Shown: positions 41,137 to 50,254, numbered from the stretch's first letter. The stretch is 64,000 nt of DNA from Mucilaginibacter psychrotolerans (GCF_004519315.1 NZ_SOZE01000011.1:105850-169849); one strand, 5' to 3'. Numbers and translations are program-made. The notes: generated by a model from the letters alone, not told the origin.

Positions 41137-41634
41137 CTATTTAAAGCAGCTCTCCAGTTCTACCCTCTTGTTGCGCAAATCTTTGCCACCCTCCATTACC
41201 GATTTCAGGTTGGCCAAATAAAACGTCCAGCCTATCTGGCACTGCACCAGCAGGTTTTTGGTTGGGTCGCTTTCCTGTGGTATATCCTCCTGCAATAAGT
41301 CGATAATGGTAAGCCCGTTGCGGGTGGAGAACGACACGCTTACCGTAGTGTTGTCGGTAAAGGTAAATTTGATAAAATCCTTGCCGTTGGCTTCCAGCAC
41401 GCTGCCTTTTTCGGTAACGGTATTATCGTAGCCGTGCCAATGCCAGGCATAGGTATCTCCCTTGGCAATCTGTTCATCGCGTTCGCGGCGGCGCTGGGGC
41501 ACGGTGAAGAAATCGGCCTTGCGCAGGAACCATTTCTCCAGTCCGCCCGGTGTGGCCCAAGCCAGGTAAAGGCTGCGCATATCTACGTTATAATCGCCGC
41601 AAAGCTTAAATTTTTTCCACCTGATGTCTTCCAT
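41137..41634 (-). CDS. SRPBCC (AHSA1-like) domain protein
   Basis: A 165-residue helix-grip protein. The pattern YLAWATPGGLEKWFLRKADF at the N-terminus and the C-terminal QIGWTFYLANLKSVMEGG match the AHSA1/START-like group of Bacteroidota. Such proteins bind small hydrophobic molecules or act as chaperone stimulators; no ligand can be predicted. It is divergent from the Nudix gene at 41710, with 75 bp between the starts. Confidence 0.85.
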   Translation of the reverse strand: MEDIRWKKFKLCGDYNVDMRSLYLAWATPGGLEKWFLRKADFFTVPQRRRERDEQIAKGDTYAWHWHGYDNTVTEKGSVLEANGKDFIKFTFTDNTTVSVSFSTRNGLTIIDLLQEDIPQESDPTKNLLVQCQIGWTFYLANLKSVMEGGKDLRNKRVELESCFK

Positions 41635-41709
41635 AACCGGTTTAATTACGCAGATAAAACTAAATATAATCCTTTGTGTTTTGCTAATTTGCCCTTAAAT
41701 GATTTAAGC

Positions 41710-42189
41710 ATGCCAAAACCAAGCGCGGGGATATTAGCCTACCGGAAACTCAACCATAAACTGCAGGTTTTCCTGGTGCATCCTGGCGGACCATTCTATG
41801 TAAAAAAGGATGCCGGCGTATGGAGCATCCCGAAAGGTGAATACGAAAGCGACGAAGACCCATTAACCGCTGCTAAACGTGAGTTTGGTGAAGAAACGGG
41901 ACAGACAATTGAAGGTGAGTTCGCTCCACTCGCCCCCATCAAATACAAAAGCGGCAAGGTGGTACATGCCTGGGCGGTAGAGGCCGACATAGACCACACC
42001 AACATCAAAAGCAATACTTTCGAAATGGAGTGGCCTCCCAAATCAGGCAAAATGCGCAACTTCGAAGAAGTAGACCGGGCAGATTGGTTCGATTTGGAAA
42101 CTGCGAAACAAAAATTGGTACCGGCGCAGGTGGGGTTGGTGGATGAGTTGGAGGGAATGTCTGAACCGTTGATTTTAATGATTAAATGA
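41710..42189 (+). CDS. Nudix hydrolase
   Basis: A 159-residue enzyme from the ATG at 41710 (MPKPSAGILAYRKLNHKLQV); the longer frame lies over the divergent gene. The Nudix box is complete: GEYESDEDPLTAAKREFGEE followed by TGQ (GX5EX7REUXEEXGU). The ending EMEWPPKSGKMRNFEEVDRA matches a bis(5'-nucleosyl)-tetraphosphatase-like or NADH-pyrophosphatase-like subgroup found next to housekeeping genes. It hydrolyses nucleoside diphosphates linked to a group X; the substrate is unknown. Confidence 0.9.
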   Translation: MPKPSAGILAYRKLNHKLQVFLVHPGGPFYVKKDAGVWSIPKGEYESDEDPLTAAKREFGEETGQTIEGEFAPLAPIKYKSGKVVHAWAVEADIDHTNIKSNTFEMEWPPKSGKMRNFEEVDRADWFDLETAKQKLVPAQVGLVDELEGMSEPLILMIK

Positions 42190-42211
42190 TGCCGTTGATT
42201 AAACAGCAATA

Positions 42212-43687
42212 CTATCTCCTGTTCCTAACCCAATTAGACACCCCACCTCCGTTGCTCTCCACCAAAACAACGTTACCCGCGCCCAATAGCTTCTCCATTA
42301 CCAGCGCCGCTATTAAAGCCTCTTCCTCTATATCTGTATCAAGCGACTCGGGCGTAAAATATTTCTCTACGAAATGGGTATCGAACTGCCCGGTGGTAAA
42401 AGCCTCATGCTGCATCACGAATTTGCCGAATGGCAACGTCGTGGTGATGCCGGTAATGTGATACTCGTCTATAGCACGCACCATCCGTTCAATAGCCTCG
42501 GCGCGGTCTTTACCGTAGGTAATGAGCTTGGCAATCATCGGGTCGTAATAGATTGGAATTTCCATGCCCTGCTCAAAGCCATCGTCTACCCGCACACCGG
42601 GACCTTTTGGGGTTACGTAGGTTTCCAGCGTGCCAATATCCGGCATAAAATTATTGGCAGGGTCTTCGGCGTAAACACGCAGTTCCATAGCGTGGCCTTT
42701 TATTTCCAGGTCCTCCTGTTTAAAACTGATAGCTTCGCCACGGGCAATCTTTATTTGCTCTTTTACCAGGTCTATCCCGGTAATAAACTCCGTTACCGGG
42801 TGCTCTACCTGCAAGCGGGTATTCATCTCCAAAAAGTAGAAGTTGAGCTGCTCATCCATAATAAACTCCACCGTTCCTGCGCCGGTGTAATTTACAGACC
42901 GCGCCACATCTACCGCACATTTACCCATAGCCTCGCGAAGTTCGGAAGTCAAAACCGATGAGGGCGCTTCTTCCACCACTTTTTGGTGGCGGCGCTGTAC
43001 CGAGCAATCCCGTTCGAAGAGGTGTAAGATATTTCCATGCGTATCGCCCAGTACCTGTATCTCAATATGCCGGGGGGATGATACATAACGCTCTATAAAT
43101 ACCGAACCATCGCCAAAGGCCGAGGTTGCCTCTGATACGGCAAGGTCCATCTGCTCTACAAAATCCTCAGGGGTATCTACTATGCGCATGCCTTTGCCGC
43201 CCCCGCCGGCAGCCGCCTTGATGAGTATAGGGAACCCTACCTCAACAGCACGGAGTTTTGCTTCGGCAATATCCGTGATAGCTTCTTCGGTGCCGGGCAC
43301 CATGGGTATGTTGTATTTTAGTGCGGCTGCTTTGGCCGATAGCTTATTACCCATGATCTCCATAGCCTCGGGCGACGGACCGATGAGTATCAGCCCGGCC
43401 TCGCGCACCTGCCGGGCAAACGCGGCGTTCTCGCTGAGAAAACCATAGCCGGGGTGTATGCCTTCGGCACCGGTTTGTTTACAGGCTGCAATAATTTTAT
43501 CGCCAACAAGATAACTTTGGTTTGATGGTGCTTCGCCGATGAACACGGCTTCATCGGCATAGCGCACGTGCAGGGCATTGCGGTCGGCTGCAGAGTAAAC
43601 GGCTACGGTTTTGATGCCCATTTCGCGCGCGGAGCGCATTACCCGCAAGGCTATCTCGCCACGGTTTGCTACCAGTATTTTTTGCAT
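42212..43687 (-). CDS. accC: Biotin carboxylase
   Basis: A 491-residue ATP-grasp enzyme that carboxylates biotin on BCCP. I start at the ATG at 43687 (MQKILVANRGEIALRVMRSA); the upstream codons come from a TTG. The Gly-rich loop KAAAGGGGKGMRIV, the ERDCSVQRRHQKVVEE block and the catalytic EMNTRLQVEHPVTE are all present. accB is not adjacent, so it may serve ACC or another acyl-CoA carboxylase. Its promoter overlaps the end of nuoB upstream (see 43694-43724), and its 5' leader appears to be almost nil. Confidence 0.95.
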   Translation of the reverse strand: MQKILVANRGEIALRVMRSAREMGIKTVAVYSAADRNALHVRYADEAVFIGEAPSNQSYLVGDKIIAACKQTGAEGIHPGYGFLSENAAFARQVREAGLILIGPSPEAMEIMGNKLSAKAAALKYNIPMVPGTEEAITDIAEAKLRAVEVGFPILIKAAAGGGGKGMRIVDTPEDFVEQMDLAVSEATSAFGDGSVFIERYVSSPRHIEIQVLGDTHGNILHLFERDCSVQRRHQKVVEEAPSSVLTSELREAMGKCAVDVARSVNYTGAGTVEFIMDEQLNFYFLEMNTRLQVEHPVTEFITGIDLVKEQIKIARGEAISFKQEDLEIKGHAMELRVYAEDPANNFMPDIGTLETYVTPKGPGVRVDDGFEQGMEIPIYYDPMIAKLITYGKDRAEAIERMVRAIDEYHITGITTTLPFGKFVMQHEAFTTGQFDTHFVEKYFTPESLDTDIEEEALIAALVMEKLLGAGNVVLVESNGGGVSNWVRNRR

Positions 43688-43693
43688 AGGTAA

Positions 43694-43724
43694 CAAATGT
43701 AACGGAATACCCTACCCTACCAAA
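43694..43724 (-). promoter_or_regulatory. Consensus promoter for accC inside the end of nuoB
   Basis: TTTG (43721-43724), exactly 19 bases, TACATTTG (43694-43701): a perfect match to the Bacteroidota consensus. The -33 box lies in the last codons of nuoB. The last G of the -7 box is only 7 bases before the accC ATG, so the transcript would start at or within a few bases of the start codon. Confidence 0.75.
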
Positions 43725-44191
43725 CTTTCCTGCTCAATTTTCTTTTGCAGTTCCAGTATGGCACCAATAAGGGCTTCGGGGCGTGGGGGGCAGCCCTGTA
43801 CGTAAACGTCAACCGGGATTACCCTGTCTACGCCTTTCACTACGTGATAGCCGTGCTGCCAGTAAGGGCCGCCACAATTGCTGCACGATCCCATGCTGAT
43901 GACATATTTAGGATCGGGCATTTGCTCATACAGGCGTTTGATACGCTCGGCCATTTTAAAGGTAACCGTACCTGCTATAATGATAACATCGGCCTGGCGA
44001 CTGGACGGCCGCGGAAAAACGCCGAAACGGTCGAGGTCGTAACTGGAGGCCATAGCCCCCATCATTTCTATAGCGCAGCAGGCAATACCAAAACTCAAGG
44101 GCCAAAGCGACGACAGGCGCGCCCAGTTGAGCAGATCGTTCATTTTGGTTATGACGATGCCGCCGCTTTCGTTAGTTAAATCAGGCGTCAT
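43712..44191 (-). CDS. nuoB: NADH-quinone oxidoreductase subunit B
   Basis: A 159-residue complex I subunit that holds iron-sulfur cluster N2. The four ligands are visible: Cys38 and Cys39 in [10 protein letters not shown], Cys103 in MGSCSNCGG and Cys134 in [11 protein letters not shown]. It overlaps nuoA by 11 bases. It is followed by accC rather than nuoC/D, so the nuo operon is broken here and the rest must be elsewhere. Confidence 0.96.
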   Translation of the reverse strand: MTPDLTNESGGIVITKMNDLLNWARLSSLWPLSFGIACCAIEMMGAMASSYDLDRFGVFPRPSSRQADVIIIAGTVTFKMAERIKRLYEQMPDPKYVISMGSCSNCGGPYWQHGYHVVKGVDRVIPVDVYVQGCPPRPEALIGAILELQKKIEQESLVG

Positions 44192-44783
44192 TGGCAGGCT
44201 TTTTAAAACTTGGTTTAAACATAGGCTTGGCCGGAGTAGCAGTTGCAGTCGGATTAGAGGCAGGTGCAGTAGCAGTAGCCGCTAAGCTGAATTCTTTTAC
44301 ACGGAATGCACTTTGCTGCAGGTTTATTTTATCGTACAGCGATTGCGGAATGTTCGTGCCGGAATCGGGTACGGTTGGGTTTGGCTTTATCCATTCCAGG
44401 TCGCCTTTTATCCATACATAGGCAAGGCCTAATATGAGGATGCCTAAGAAGATAAACATTTCGATCAGCGAGAACCATCCCCAGCGAGAATCTAATTGAA
44501 TTATCTCCTTATTCCCGAAAACCGTAGCCCATGGGAACACGAACACCATCTCCACATCAAACAATAAGAACACCAGCGCAATTACGTAAAAGCGCGGATT
44601 GAAGGGCAGCCAGGCATTACCGGTGGGCTCCTCGCCGCATTCGTAAGTGCTAAGTTTCTCAGGGTTAGGGTTTCGCGGTGCAAGCAGGCGATTCACGCCG
44701 AACAGCATGAGTATCATTACAACGCCTGTAATTAAAAAGATAAGTATCTTTCCAAATTCTGATATTTGCGAAACATCATCCAT
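44181..44783 (-). CDS. nuoA: NADH-quinone oxidoreductase subunit A
   Basis: A 200-residue membrane subunit from the ATG at 44783 ([20 protein letters not shown]); the longer frame reads across the divergent gene. The family block [20 protein letters not shown] and [20 protein letters not shown] identify it, with three membrane helices. The C-terminal ~65 residues are an unusual tail rich in Ala, Pro and Thr ([19 protein letters not shown]) that ordinary NuoA of about 120-130 residues lacks. Its start codon shares CATG with the start of the opposite gene at 44782. Confidence 0.93.
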   Translation of the reverse strand: MDDVSQISEFGKILIFLITGVVMILMLFGVNRLLAPRNPNPEKLSTYECGEEPTGNAWLPFNPRFYVIALVFLLFDVEMVFVFPWATVFGNKEIIQLDSRWGWFSLIEMFIFLGILILGLAYVWIKGDLEWIKPNPTVPDSGTNIPQSLYDKINLQQSAFRVKEFSLAATATAPASNPTATATPAKPMFKPSFKKPANDA

Positions 44784-45996
44784 GACAGCAAATTTAACAA
44801 AACAAACCCAATTCGACGCGATAATTATCGGCGGTGGCGCCTGCGGACTCATGTGCGCCGTGCAAGCCGGCTTTTTAGGCAAACGCGTGCTGGTATTGGA
44901 GAAAAACGATAAGCCTGGTGCAAAGATTCTGATCAGCGGCGGCGGCAGATGCAATTACACCAACCTTTACACTACGCACAAGCAATTCATATCGCAAAAC
45001 GAGCATTTCAGTCGTTCGGCTTTAGCACAATGGACGGTGGATGACACAGTCAGCTTTTTTGAAACCTACGGGATAGAAGGCAAAGAGAAAACGCTGGGAC
45101 AATTGTTCCCGGTGAGCGATAAGGCGAAGGACGTTGTGCAAGTTTTTACAACGCTTTGCGGTGATTTGGGGCAGGAAATTTGGTGCGACGCTGATGTGAC
45201 CGCTGTTGAGCAAAATGCGGACAACTTTACTGTTTCCTTTGAACGACATGGCAAACCGCAAACCCTATCGACATCAAAAGTGGTCATAGCCTCCGGCGGC
45301 CTGCCCATAGCCAAAATGGGGGCAACGGATTTCGGCCTCCGTACGGCACGCAAGTTCGGCATGACGGTTACCGAAACCTCCCCTGCTTTGGTGCCACTTA
45401 CGATTACCGGCAAGGATCAACCCTGGTACGAGCAACTGAGCGGCAATAGCGTATTTTGCCGGGTATGGAACGATAGGGCGAGCTTCGAAGAAAACATCCT
45501 GTTTACGCATTGGGGATTGAGCGGCCCGGCCATTTTGCAAATATCTTCTTATTGGAAACCCGGTGAATCTATTTATATCGACCTGCTGCCCGGCAAAGAT
45601 ATTACAGAAATGATACTGACCGAGCGTGAGCAAAACGGCAAAAAAATGCTACTGGCTTACCTGGCCGGCCTGTTTACCCGCAAATTTGCCGATGCGCTAA
45701 GCGATTACGTGCCGGCGGAAAAAAACCTCGCCTCGCTCACCAAAACCGAGTTGGAAGACATCAGTATACTGATACACGAGTTTAAAGTAAAACCGGCAGG
45801 CACCAAGGGCTACGATAAAGCCGAGGTGATGACCGGCGGTGTAGACACTAACGAGCTATCGTCCAAGACCCTCGAAAGCAAAAAAGTACCCGGGCTGTTC
45901 GTCGGCGGCGAATGCGTGGATGTTACCGGCTGGCTTGGCGGTTACAACTTCCAGTGGGCCTGGGCAAGTGGATTCGTAATTGCGCAGAATTTATAA
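44782..45996 (+). CDS. BaiN/HI0933-like flavoprotein
   Basis: A 404-residue FAD-dependent oxidoreductase starting [20 protein letters not shown]. The FAD-binding GGGACGLMCAVQA, the family motif ISGGGRCNYTN, and the C-terminal GLFVGGECVDVTGWLGGYN with FQWAWASG are all present. The family includes the bile-acid 7-dehydroxylation gene BaiN in gut bacteria, but most members are uncharacterised. The start overlaps the nuoA start codon by 2 bases on the other strand. A -7-like GATATTTG at 44761-44768 lies inside nuoA. Confidence 0.92.
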   Translation: MTANLTKQTQFDAIIIGGGACGLMCAVQAGFLGKRVLVLEKNDKPGAKILISGGGRCNYTNLYTTHKQFISQNEHFSRSALAQWTVDDTVSFFETYGIEGKEKTLGQLFPVSDKAKDVVQVFTTLCGDLGQEIWCDADVTAVEQNADNFTVSFERHGKPQTLSTSKVVIASGGLPIAKMGATDFGLRTARKFGMTVTETSPALVPLTITGKDQPWYEQLSGNSVFCRVWNDRASFEENILFTHWGLSGPAILQISSYWKPGESIYIDLLPGKDITEMILTEREQNGKKMLLAYLAGLFTRKFADALSDYVPAEKNLASLTKTELEDISILIHEFKVKPAGTKGYDKAEVMTGGVDTNELSSKTLESKKVPGLFVGGECVDVTGWLGGYNFQWAWASGFVIAQNL

Positions 45997-46000
45997 TTGA

Positions 46001-46338
46001 CACGAATTGAATGAACACGAATTTCACTAATTGGGACGAATTTCACTAATCGTTGTGGTGAATTGAATGAACACGAATTTCACTAATTGGGACGAATTTC
46101 ACTAATCGTTGCAGTAAATTGAATGAACACGAAATTCACTAATTGGGACGAATTTCACTAATCATTGTGGTGAATTGAATGAACACGAATTTCACTAATT
46201 GGGACGAATTTCACTAATCGTTGTGGTGAATTGAATGAACACGAATTTCACTAATTGGGACGAATTTCACTAATCGTTGTGGTGAATTGAATGAACACGA
46301 ATTTCACTAATTGGGACGAATTTCACTAATCGTTGTGG
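46001..46338. repeat. 56-bp tandem repeat, six copies
   Basis: ATGAACACGAA recurs at 46011, 46067, 46123, 46179, 46235 and 46291, an exact 56-bp period with few changes. Each unit holds two CGAATTTCACTAAT words (after ACA and after GGGA), so it is itself an imperfect double. The inverted match ATTCGTGTCTATTCAATTCG is found at 46410-46430. It lies between the convergent flavoprotein and NIF3 genes, so the array and inverted tail could fold into hairpins that stop both transcripts. No spacer-like variation is seen, so it is not a CRISPR. Confidence 0.92.
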
Positions 46339-46448
46339 GTAGCGAGTTAAGAAATTCAAATTAGCTGATTCAGCAGCTCTCCTTATTTGTAAAATTGGAA
46401 TAATTTGGAAAAATTCGTGTCTATTCAATTCGTGAAATCCGTGTCAAC

Positions 46449-47348
46449 TCACATCCACGTAAACGGGTCGCCAGATGCAATATGTGTTATTTTCATGCCC
46501 GGCAGTTTTGGCTGAAGCCATTCTACAAAATACTCCATGCCGGGTTCTTCGCTTACCGAATGGCCCAATACAATTAAGGCAACTTTGCGGCCCTCTTCGT
46601 TAGCGTTCCTGATGAACTCGGCGGTCTCCCACTCCGACAGCTCACCAATAATTAATACATCGGGTTTATCATTAATTACTGCGGCGAGGTGCCATTTGGC
46701 ACCCGCGGCACCAGGGATAACGGTGAGTTTTTCGCAAGGCTGGTCCAGATTACCAATTACGCGAACATGTGCAATGTTAAGAGTAGTTTTTAAGTGCTGT
46801 ACCACCTGGCGCAGGCTTTCTTTAGGAATCTCAACAGTAGTACCGCCTTTGTAATACGGCAGCCAACCGGCCTTTTTCAACACACCGTACCCAATTACAT
46901 CGGGTTTTATAGAGTGGATATAGTCGTGGCAGCGCCAAATGGTAATTTTGTATTTATTCAACAAGTCGACCTTTTGCTGCATAACCGGGTTGTTCTTCAC
47001 AAATTCCTTATCGTCGGTATGGTTATAAAAGGTGGGTTCGTGCGCGATGATGAAGTTAGCGCCCAATTTGGCCGTTTGTTCAATTACTTCAATCGTAGCA
47101 AACATGGTGGTGACTATCTCCGTAACCACCATATCGGCACTGCCGCTTTTGAGGGTATCAACCGTGCCGGGTATAGGGCTAAGACCGCCTTCCTTCAATA
47201 TTAAATCTATAATTTGCTGTACGGTAATGGCTTCGGCCCTACTGCCGGGAAGCCTGAATGCAGAGTTGAGCCCCAACAGGGTAACACCGGCTACTGCTAT
47301 TGAAGTTTGGGTAATGAATTTGCGGCGGGAGGGCAATGCTGCTTTCAT
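46449..47348 (-). CDS. Tat-exported NIF3-family protein
   Basis: A 299-residue protein with N-terminal SRRKFITQTSIAVAGVTLLG, a typical Tat signal, followed by a NIF3-like dinuclear metal domain. Candidate metal ligands: IIAHEPTFY, WRCHDYIHS and the C-terminal VLGHSVSEEPGMEYF. NIF3 proteins (DUF34) are normally cytoplasmic and bind two metal ions; an exported one is uncommon. Length is close to the family's 250-370. It is close to the repeat array and divides it from a cytochrome gene. The function is unknown. Confidence 0.85.
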   Translation of the reverse strand: MKAALPSRRKFITQTSIAVAGVTLLGLNSAFRLPGSRAEAITVQQIIDLILKEGGLSPIPGTVDTLKSGSADMVVTEIVTTMFATIEVIEQTAKLGANFIIAHEPTFYNHTDDKEFVKNNPVMQQKVDLLNKYKITIWRCHDYIHSIKPDVIGYGVLKKAGWLPYYKGGTTVEIPKESLRQVVQHLKTTLNIAHVRVIGNLDQPCEKLTVIPGAAGAKWHLAAVINDKPDVLIIGELSEWETAEFIRNANEEGRKVALIVLGHSVSEEPGMEYFVEWLQPKLPGMKITHIASGDPFTWM

Positions 47349-47439
47349 GATTCGTTGGTTATCTGTACAACAGGGTTAGCGCAATCAATGTACGGCAATA
47401 AGCGCAACTGAACAAATTATCGCAAAAAATCTATCCAAT

Positions 47440-47467
47440 AAAAAAGCCGCCTGTTGTGAAGGCGGCT
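47440..47467 (-). terminator. Rho-independent terminator of the cytochrome gene
   Basis: On the minus strand AGCCGCC (47461-47467 complement) pairs with GGCGGCT (47445-47451 complement), 9-base loop, followed by TTTTT. It lies 16 bp past the stop codon at 47483. Confidence 0.9.
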
Positions 47468-47482
47468 CTGCAGTTAAGTTTT

Positions 47483-48019
47483 TTATTGACCTACCGGTGG
47501 TTGTGCACCCGGAGCAGGCGCACCTGCCGGTGGTTGTGCACCCGGGCCACCCGGAGGAGGAACACCCGGACCCGGAGGAGGGCCACCCGGGCCACGGCGT
47601 TGCGGAGCCGGTGCGGCAACAACTTCGGGATGCGATACACCACGGTGGCAACTGTAGCAGTTGATGCCGGTTTGCGTCATCATACCCAGGCTATCCTTTT
47701 TGGCCTCAAAATATTTTTTATTGATATCGTTCATCATTTTGTACATATGGCGAGCCATATCTTTTTCGGGCTTGGCATCACTGGCGAAGTCCATTTTGTG
47801 GGCCTGCTCGTCGCGTACGTGGCAAAAATTGCAATGCACATTTAACGAGTGCGCCCATTCATCCATTACTGCATCTAATTGCTTGTCAGTAATATTTTTT
47901 GGCAAAACCTTTAAGTTTTTGAATTTGTGCTCTTCGGGCTTTGGCGCGGGCGACATGGCCATAAACACAACTACCGATAGCAGCGTAACGGAGGCCAATA
48001 ATTTTTTGTTAATAATCAT
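47483..48019 (-). CDS. Dihaem cytochrome c with Pro/Gly-rich tail
   Basis: A 178-residue exported cytochrome: signal-like start (LLASVTLLSVVVFMAMS), a haem site CNFCH near residue 63, a second CYSCH near residue 120, and Met-rich stretches (MARHMYKMMND) that may give axial ligands. This is the PF02276-type (photosynthetic reaction centre cytochrome c-like) pattern common in non-phototrophic Bacteroidota. The C-terminal ~45 residues are repetitive PGG/PPG/APA and low complexity. It should transfer electrons in the periplasm; its partner is unknown. Confidence 0.9.
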   Translation of the reverse strand: MIINKKLLASVTLLSVVVFMAMSPAPKPEEHKFKNLKVLPKNITDKQLDAVMDEWAHSLNVHCNFCHVRDEQAHKMDFASDAKPEKDMARHMYKMMNDINKKYFEAKKDSLGMMTQTGINCYSCHRGVSHPEVVAAPAPQRRGPGGPPPGPGVPPPGGPGAQPPAGAPAPGAQPPVGQ

Positions 48020-48137
48020 TTCTTTGAGGCTGTTTTGATGATACTAAGCTAACGCAAAAAAATCGAATGCAAGCATTTGAGAACAGAAATGTTACAGAAA
48101 TGTCATTTTAAGCATGTTTAAACATGTTTTACGTAAG

Positions 48138-48980
48138 CTAAACGAGAGGTTCAATCATTTCCAGACTCATTTCCCACAGCTTTTTACGAGCATCGTCATC
48201 AGTTGCCCTTGCCGATGGACTGTGCACCTTACCATCTTTAAAGTACTTGCCACTTTTGGCATCTATGCGGCTACCCGTTGCCAAATAAACAACACCTTGC
48301 GCGCCCTGCTCGGCCGTTATCATAAACGGGCGGGCCAGCCAAAGCCACATCCTGCTTGATCCGCTGAGCCCTTCGCCAAAATTGGTGTTCACCACACCGG
48401 GGTGCAGGGCAAATGATGTAACACCCTTGGGACCATATTTTACGGCTATAGAACGCGTAAAGTATATATTGAAAAGCTTGGCCATGGCATAGGCCTTAAG
48501 CGGCGAATAGGTTGCGGTTTCCCACTGTAAATCTTTAAATTGTGCTTTGCCCATGCGGTGCGCATCGCTGCTCACGTTAATTACCCGGGCCTGCCCTTTC
48601 TCCAGCAAGGGCATCAGCAAATGGGTAAGCAAGAAATGCCCAAGATAGTTTACCGCGAAAGTCATCTCGAAACCATCTCTGGTTACCTGGCGTTGCGCAA
48701 ATATGCCTCCTGCATTATTGATTAGCACATTGATACTGAAGAGGCTGCTTTTTAAAATACCCACCGCGTTTCGGATGCTATCCATATCGGCCAGATCGCA
48801 AAACACCAGGTAGATATTGTTATTCTTAGACAGGTTTATCAACTCCTGCTTTGTCTCTTCACCTTTATCCATATCGCGTACCAGCAGGTAAAGGGCATGG
48901 CCTTTTTTAGCAAGCGCCAAAGCAGTTTCTTTGCCTATGCCTGATGTTGCGCCGGTGATAACGGTTGTAGTAATGGGCAT
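48138..48980 (-). CDS. Short-chain dehydrogenase/reductase
   Basis: A 280-residue SDR with the cofactor motif TGATSGIGKE, NNAG (INVLINNAGG), catalytic Ser in VINVSSDAH and the YAMAK pair (Tyr/Lys). It resembles the retinol dehydrogenase-like group by length and the VKYGPKGVTSFALHPG segment. Arg at LLVRDMD after the Rossmann strand suggests NADPH. The substrate cannot be told. It is divergent from the acyltransferase at 49103. Confidence 0.92.
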   Translation of the reverse strand: MPITTTVITGATSGIGKETALALAKKGHALYLLVRDMDKGEETKQELINLSKNNNIYLVFCDLADMDSIRNAVGILKSSLFSINVLINNAGGIFAQRQVTRDGFEMTFAVNYLGHFLLTHLLMPLLEKGQARVINVSSDAHRMGKAQFKDLQWETATYSPLKAYAMAKLFNIYFTRSIAVKYGPKGVTSFALHPGVVNTNFGEGLSGSSRMWLWLARPFMITAEQGAQGVVYLATGSRIDAKSGKYFKDGKVHSPSARATDDDARKKLWEMSLEMIEPLV

Positions 48981-49102
48981 GCTAATAATAGTTTGGTAAA
49001 TGGGATTTTGCTATACCAAAACTAATATATTGCGCGGTATTTGCAAAAAGGATTGTAGTAGCAAGTTACGGCCCCTTAGCGCATCGAATTGTAATCATTT
49101 TA

Positions 49103-50158
49103 ATGGAACAAAGCCTCCCGCCCGCCGAAAGCACAAACATAAGCTGGATAAACAACCTGCGACTGATAAGCATGGTTGCAGTGGTAGTTTTACATACAGC
49201 CTCGCCCCTATTGTTCAATTATAAAACGGCACACCTAAGCAATTGGATGGCCGCCGACGTTTATAATGCCTTAACCCGGTTTGCAGTGCCGGTATTTGTA
49301 ATGGTAACCGGCGCTTTGCTCCTGAAACGCGAATACGAGCTGGGTAATTTTCTGAAAAAACGCCTTGGTCGGCTGATACTCCCTTTCTTGTTCTGGAGCC
49401 TGGTGTATGTGGGCTATCAATGGTATAATGAAATAATCGTATTCCCTGCCGATCCCTGGGGATGCATAAAAATGGTGCTGCATCAGCTAAAAACAGGCAG
49501 CTCGTACCATTTGTGGTATGTTTACCTGCTCATTGGCTTATATTTGTTCATCCCCATCCTTGGCAAATTCGTGCGGCATGCAAACGAGCGGGAGCTGCTT
49601 TATTTTCTGGCGATTTGGTTTCTTACCATCCTCATCAGCGAACCCTATCTAGATCGTTTTGATACTGCGGTAGACCTGCATAACTTCGCCGGCTATACCG
49701 GTTACCTGGTGCTTGGCTACTACCTCGCCAATAAGCAGTTCAATTTCCCTGGTACTGTACTGCTGATTATTCTAATATTCTGTTGCCTTGTAACGGTCAT
49801 TACCCTAGGCACTTATTACCTGGAGGTAAAAACGGGGGAGCTAAGTACTTATTTTTACGAACCCGTTGGCCCCTTTGTGGTGCCGCTGGCTGCAAGCGCG
49901 TTCCTTATTGCGAAACATACTAAAGCAAAGCTCCACCCGAAGGTCACCGGCATATGCAATGATGCCGGCAAATACACGCTTGGAATCTACTTTTGCCATG
50001 CGCTCATCCTGAACATTTTAGAACTGAACGACATCACCTACGCCATCTTCAACCCATGGCTAAGCATACCGGTAGTGGCGCTGTTGTGCTTCGTGCTATC
50101 GTGGCTGCTGGTTTGGGCGATGGGTAAAATACCGCTGCTGAAATACCTTGTAGGGTAA
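49103..50158 (+). CDS. Acyltransferase 3 family membrane protein
   Basis: A 351-residue integral membrane acyltransferase with about 10 helices. The family start INNLRLISMVAVVVLHTASP carries the conserved His, and RFAVPVFVMVTGALLLKR and the HLWYVYLLIGLYLFIPIL block match the OafA/WecH-type. It likely transfers an acyl group to a surface polysaccharide or small molecule. No polysaccharide genes are adjacent. Followed 150 bp later by the tmRNA. Confidence 0.9.
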   Translation: MEQSLPPAESTNISWINNLRLISMVAVVVLHTASPLLFNYKTAHLSNWMAADVYNALTRFAVPVFVMVTGALLLKREYELGNFLKKRLGRLILPFLFWSLVYVGYQWYNEIIVFPADPWGCIKMVLHQLKTGSSYHLWYVYLLIGLYLFIPILGKFVRHANERELLYFLAIWFLTILISEPYLDRFDTAVDLHNFAGYTGYLVLGYYLANKQFNFPGTVLLIILIFCCLVTVITLGTYYLEVKTGELSTYFYEPVGPFVVPLAASAFLIAKHTKAKLHPKVTGICNDAGKYTLGIYFCHALILNILELNDITYAIFNPWLSIPVVALLCFVLSWLLVWAMGKIPLLKYLVG

Positions 50159-50254
50159 TTTAGTTGCTAACATTGAATTATAGCCCAATGGGAAACCCCA
50201 ACTGCACGTCTATCCGTGAAATCATTTTAGAATCGGTGCAATCGATAAAAATTG

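Noticed and set aside
46001..46338. CRISPR array
   Set aside because: Units are directly joined 56-bp repeats with no spacers and no cas genes nearby; the same holds for the 119-bp array at 36208.
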